Assembly (NCBI RefSeq): GCF_001517975.1
Contig: NZ_KQ950182.1
Location: 301,453-343,883, forward strand
DNA from: Thermobifida cellulosilytica TB100
Lineage (GTDB): Bacteria > Actinomycetota > Actinomycetes > Streptosporangiales > Streptosporangiaceae
Direction: 5' to 3'
Length of the DNA stretch: 42,431 nt
The position numbers and the translations under genes were made by a program. This document shows positions 39,664 through 42,431 of this stretch, in pieces (position 1 is the stretch's first letter; every line of letters starts with the position of its first letter). The notes under the pieces were generated by a model that was given only the letters and a program-made list of their open reading frames with translations, had not been told where the DNA came from and searched no databases.

Positions 39664-39713
39664 GCCGGGCGGGCGAACAGCCCGGACCGACGACCGGCGG
39701 CCCCGGCCTCCGG

Positions 39714-40754
39714 TCAGCCCTCCGGCACCACGACCGCGCGGCCCTGGATCTTGCCCGCCTCCATGCGCTCGTACACCCGCGGCCCCTCCTCCAGGCCGTA
39801 GCGCTCCACGTGGACGTCGAGCGCGCCGCGGCGGGCCAGCTCCACCAGTTCGACCAGTTCCGGGCGGGTGCCCCAGTAGCTGGTGCTCACCCGGGTGCCG
39901 TACGGGGGCGAGAAGAACGACACCGGCAGCGAGCCCCCGCCGATGCCGACCACGTTGATGTCGGAGTCCAGCCCCGCCATCTGCGCGGCGAGGTCCACGG
40001 TGGCCTGCGCGCCCACGAAGTCGAACACCACCCGGGCGCCCGCGCCGTCGGTCAGTTCGCGCACGGTGTCCACGGCCTTCGGGTCGGAGGGCAGCGCCTG
40101 GTGGGCTCCGCTGCGCAGCGCCAGCTCCCGGCTCTCCTCGCGGATGTCCAGGGCCACCACGACGGTGGCGGACATCGCGCGCAGCAACTGGATGCCGACG
40201 TGGCCCAGCCCGCCCGCGCCGATGACCACGGTGACGCTGCCGGGCTCCAGCTTGGACAGGGAGCGCTTGACCGCGTGGTAGGGGGTGAGGCCGGCGTCGG
40301 TCAGCGGCACCGTCGTCACCGGGTCGAGGTCCCCGATCGGCACCAGGTGCCGTTCGGAGTCCACCAGCAGGTACTCCGCCAGCGCCCCGGGCCGTCCCAG
40401 GCCGGGAGGCACGATGCCCAGCCCGGCGGCGCGCGGGCAGTAGTTCTCCCGCCCTTGCGAGCAGGCGTGGCAGGTGCCGCACCCCCACGGGCCGTAGACC
40501 ACGACGGAGTCGCCCTCCGAGACGGCGTGCACGTTCGCCCCGACCGCCGCGACCACTCCGGCGCCCTCGTGGCCCAGGGTGAGGGGGAGCTGGTACGGGA
40601 ACTCCTCGGCGCTCCAGCCCATCACCGTCAGGTCGGAGTGGCACACCCCGGCCGCGGTCACCTTCAGCAGGATCTGCCCGGGGCCGGGTTCCGGCACGTC
40701 GACGTCGACGACCTGCGGCGGCCTGCCGATCTCCAGGTACTGCACGGCGCGCAT
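39714..40754 (-). CDS. Zinc-dependent alcohol dehydrogenase (MDR family)
   Basis: The 346-residue protein has the catalytic zinc site (GVCHSDLTV and GHEGAGVVAAVG), the structural zinc loop CGTCHACSQGRENYC, and a Rossmann fold with VIGAGGLGHVGIQLL followed by ALDIREESRELA, where Asp after the second strand indicates NAD rather than NADP. It oxidises alcohols or reduces aldehydes in the cytoplasm; it resembles NAD-dependent secondary or primary alcohol dehydrogenases of actinobacteria. The ATG start follows GGAGGAGGAG. The frame is open a little further upstream, but without a better start. Confidence 0.93.
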   Translation of the reverse strand: MRAVQYLEIGRPPQVVDVDVPEPGPGQILLKVTAAGVCHSDLTVMGWSAEEFPYQLPLTLGHEGAGVVAAVGANVHAVSEGDSVVVYGPWGCGTCHACSQGRENYCPRAAGLGIVPPGLGRPGALAEYLLVDSERHLVPIGDLDPVTTVPLTDAGLTPYHAVKRSLSKLEPGSVTVVIGAGGLGHVGIQLLRAMSATVVVALDIREESRELALRSGAHQALPSDPKAVDTVRELTDGAGARVVFDFVGAQATVDLAAQMAGLDSDINVVGIGGGSLPVSFFSPPYGTRVSTSYWGTRPELVELVELARRGALDVHVERYGLEEGPRVYERMEAGKIQGRAVVVPEG

Positions 40755-41003
40755 GGTCTCCTCCTCCGTGAAACGGCACGACACGGGGACAGCTACCCGC
40801 CGGGAGCCCGCCATGCGGGCAGGGGCAGATCAGGTCCGGCGAGGCGCCTCGGATGCCGTTTCGGCAGGCAGGGGGCGCTTCCGCTGCCGTGGGGCCGCGG
40901 CGCGCCCGTGTGCGGGGCCGGGCAATCGGTGCGGGTACGGATTTGTTCCGACGCCCCGGAGCCAATACCCGACAGGCGGCACAGTGGCACTTAGTGTCGG
41001 AAC

Positions 41004-41351
41004 ATGGGCATGCTGCTGATGCTGGTCGCGCTGCTCGGAGCGGTCCTGGTGATGGCGGTCGGGATGGCGGTGGTGCGCTGGGGGGCGGAGTACCGGCTGG
41101 GCCGGATGTTCGGCGACGACGACATTGACCCGCTGCCCGGCGCCGACGGCGTCGGCGGGTACTGGCCGGTCCCCGTGGAGGGCGCCGGGCAGGAGCCGGT
41201 GCTGCCGCCGCACGTCCTGGCCCGGGTCCGCGTCCTGCTGAGGGAGGGGCGCGAGGCCGAGGCGGTCGAGGCCGTCCGCGAGGCGACGGGCATGGACCTG
41301 TACCGGGCGCGGGAGACGGTCGCCCTGGTCCGGCGGAACGGGGGGAAGTGA
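41004..41351 (+). CDS. Small membrane protein with ribosomal L12-like C-terminal motif
   Basis: The 115-residue protein has one N-terminal membrane helix (LLMLVALLGAVLVMAVGMAVV), a short polar linker and, from about residue 72, VRVLLREGREAEAVEAVREATGMDLYRARETVALV. That segment follows the helix-turn-helix of the L7/L12 C-terminal domain (KVIKAVRxATGLGLKEAKDLV). L12-like tails fused to a membrane anchor occur as unnamed actinobacterial proteins. It probably binds a protein partner at the membrane. The ribosome site is weak. It is convergent with the GH4 gene, with 4 bases between stops. Confidence 0.75.
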   Translation: MGMLLMLVALLGAVLVMAVGMAVVRWGAEYRLGRMFGDDDIDPLPGADGVGGYWPVPVEGAGQEPVLPPHVLARVRVLLREGREAEAVEAVREATGMDLYRARETVALVRRNGGK

Positions 41352-41355
41352 GCCG

Positions 41356-42431
41356 TCACGGCCGGGGCAGGATCTGCTCCAGTTCGGGGAAGGCGCGCAG
41401 GTAGCCGTCGAGCAGCCGCTGGGCGACGGCCACCGAGTCCACCAGGGGGTGGGTGGCGAAGGCGCGCAGCGCGGCGGCCCGCGAGCCGGTGTCCACGGCG
41501 GAGAGGACCTCGCGCTCCACCGCCTTGACCGTCCGGACCAGCGCCGCCTGGTGCGGGGCGAGCGGGTCGACGGCCAGGGGGCGGGCGCCGGAGGCGTCGA
41601 CCAGGCAGGGCACCTCCACCACCGCGTCGGCGTCCAGGTCGGGCAGGGCGCCCCGGTTGCGGACGTTGACGACCAGCCGCGCGGGCCGGTCCAGGGCGAT
41701 CGCCCGCATCACCGCCAGGGCCACCTGCTCGTAGCCGCCGCCGTCGAGGTCGGCCGGGTCGCGTTCGACGCCTCCGGCGGCGCGGCGGTTGTCGGCCATG
41801 TAGGTCTCCTCCCGCTCCCGCCGGGTCCGTTCCCACAGGTCGTAGGCGTCGGCGGGGCGGCGCGCGGCCTCCCGGTAGAACTCGCGCTGCTGCGCCACCA
41901 GTTGCTCGCCGCGGGTGCGGCCGCCCCCGGCGAGGGTGTGCGCGATCGCCTCCCGGGCCTCCCGTGCCAGGTAGTAGTAGTGCAGGTACTCGTTGGGCAG
42001 CGCGCCCAGGGCGCGCAGCCACGCCGCGCCGAACAGGCGGCCCTCCTCGAAGGAGGTGAGCGCGGCCTCGTCGGCGAGCAGCTCCGGCAGTCGGTCCCGC
42101 CCGTCGGCGTACAGGCCGCGCAGCCAGCCCAGGTGGTTGAGGCCCGCGTAGTCGAGGTGGACGCGGTCGGGGTCCAGGCCGAGCGCGCGCGCCGCCCGGC
42201 GGCCCAGGCCCACGGGGGAGTCGCAGATGCCCACGACGCGGTCGCCCAGCACCCGGGTCATCGCCTCGGTGATGAGCCCCGCGGGGTTGGTGAAGTTGAC
42301 CACCCAGGCGTCGGGGGCGAGCCGTGCGACGCGCCGGGCGATGTCCACGGCCACCGGCACCGTGCGCAGGCCGTAGCTGATGCCGCCCGCGCCCACCGTC
42401 TCCTGGCCGAGCACCCCGGCGGCCAGGGCCA
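41356..42431 (-). CDS. GH4 6-phospho-beta-glucosidase-like protein, 5-prime end missing
   Basis: The gene runs off the right edge; 358 C-terminal codons are present, lacking the N-terminal NAD-binding strand. Visible motifs are VVNFTNPAGLITEA, GICDSPVG with the metal-binding Cys, LDYAGLNHLGWL with the metal His, and EVPCLVDASGARPL. GH4 enzymes use NAD and a divalent metal to split glycosidic bonds by oxidation-elimination, in the cytoplasm. The C-x-S-P and NHLGW forms fit the 6-phospho-beta-glucosidase branch, suggesting use of imported beta-glucosides such as cellobiose. Its promoter and any transport partners are outside the window. Confidence 0.92.
   Translation of the reverse strand, partial: ALAAGVLGQETVGAGGISYGLRTVPVAVDIARRVARLAPDAWVVNFTNPAGLITEAMTRVLGDRVVGICDSPVGLGRRAARALGLDPDRVHLDYAGLNHLGWLRGLYADGRDRLPELLADEAALTSFEEGRLFGAAWLRALGALPNEYLHYYYLAREAREAIAHTLAGGGRTRGEQLVAQQREFYREAARRPADAYDLWERTRREREETYMADNRRAAGGVERDPADLDGGGYEQVALAVMRAIALDRPARLVVNVRNRGALPDLDADAVVEVPCLVDASGARPLAVDPLAPHQAALVRTVKAVEREVLSAVDTGSRAAALRAFATHPLVDSVAVAQRLLDGYLRAFPELEQILPRP

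Overview
The window is very GC-rich, with strong third-position GC, GTG starts and many 4-base GTGA gene overlaps. Gene content points to an actinomycete of the Nocardiopsaceae and most likely Thermobifida: a GH10 xylanase, a CE4-CBM2 deacetylase, a LacI repressor, a perfect copy of the CelR operator known from T. fusca, a SARP regulator, an MFS-thymidylate kinase fusion, an XRE/DUF397 pair and a type I-E-like CRISPR repeat. The genus is inference; the rest is read from the sequence.

Layout. 1-1620: a CRISPR array (27 repeats visible, running off the left edge, decaying at its right, leader-distal end) with no cas genes in view. 1654-2713: a leftward operon of three small unknown genes. 2714-3987: an AT-rich patch, then an XRE regulator and DUF397 partner. 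4059-4086: an orphan, inverted CRISPR repeat. 4652-10117: a SpoIIE-type phosphatase, a lipoprotein with three internal repeats, a coiled-coil membrane protein, an operon of an Fe-S-type regulator, a cupredoxin-like remnant and a CopD-like membrane protein, and another lipoprotein.

10996-16753 is the most interesting part: a compact export and maturation cluster for a 60-residue peptide with six cysteines in the C-C-CC-C-C order seen in knottin toxins. It is followed by MauE-like and MauD/TlpA-like disulfide proteins, an ABC exporter, an S26 signal peptidase and a convergent SARP regulator. A perfect CelR palindrome (16855-16868) lies upstream of the SARP gene, suggesting that cellulose-derived signals control peptide production.

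17073-21132 is a xylan-degradation locus: GH10 xylanase, LacI repressor, and CE4 deacetylase with CBM2. The xylanase and deacetylase promoters share the same layout (TTGAC-type -35, 18-base spacer, TAG-type -10, then a CCGGAA-N2-TTCCGG operator), so one repressor probably controls both.

21242-35607 is mostly conserved chromosome: tRNA-Leu(GAG), an M20 peptidase, a chaplin-like surface protein, a DUF5703-like protein, topA, an MFS-dTMP kinase fusion, the DNA polymerase III delta-prime subunit, a PSP1/RicT-like protein, a secreted tripeptidyl-aminopeptidase-like hydrolase, a Moco-sulfurase-like aminotransferase and tRNA-Thr(CGT). 35923-42431 holds a membrane-anchored P-loop/TPR protein with recently expanded 126-base repeats, a DUF488 protein, a zinc alcohol dehydrogenase, a small membrane protein with an L12-like tail, and the 3-prime part of a GH4 glycosidase cut by the window edge.
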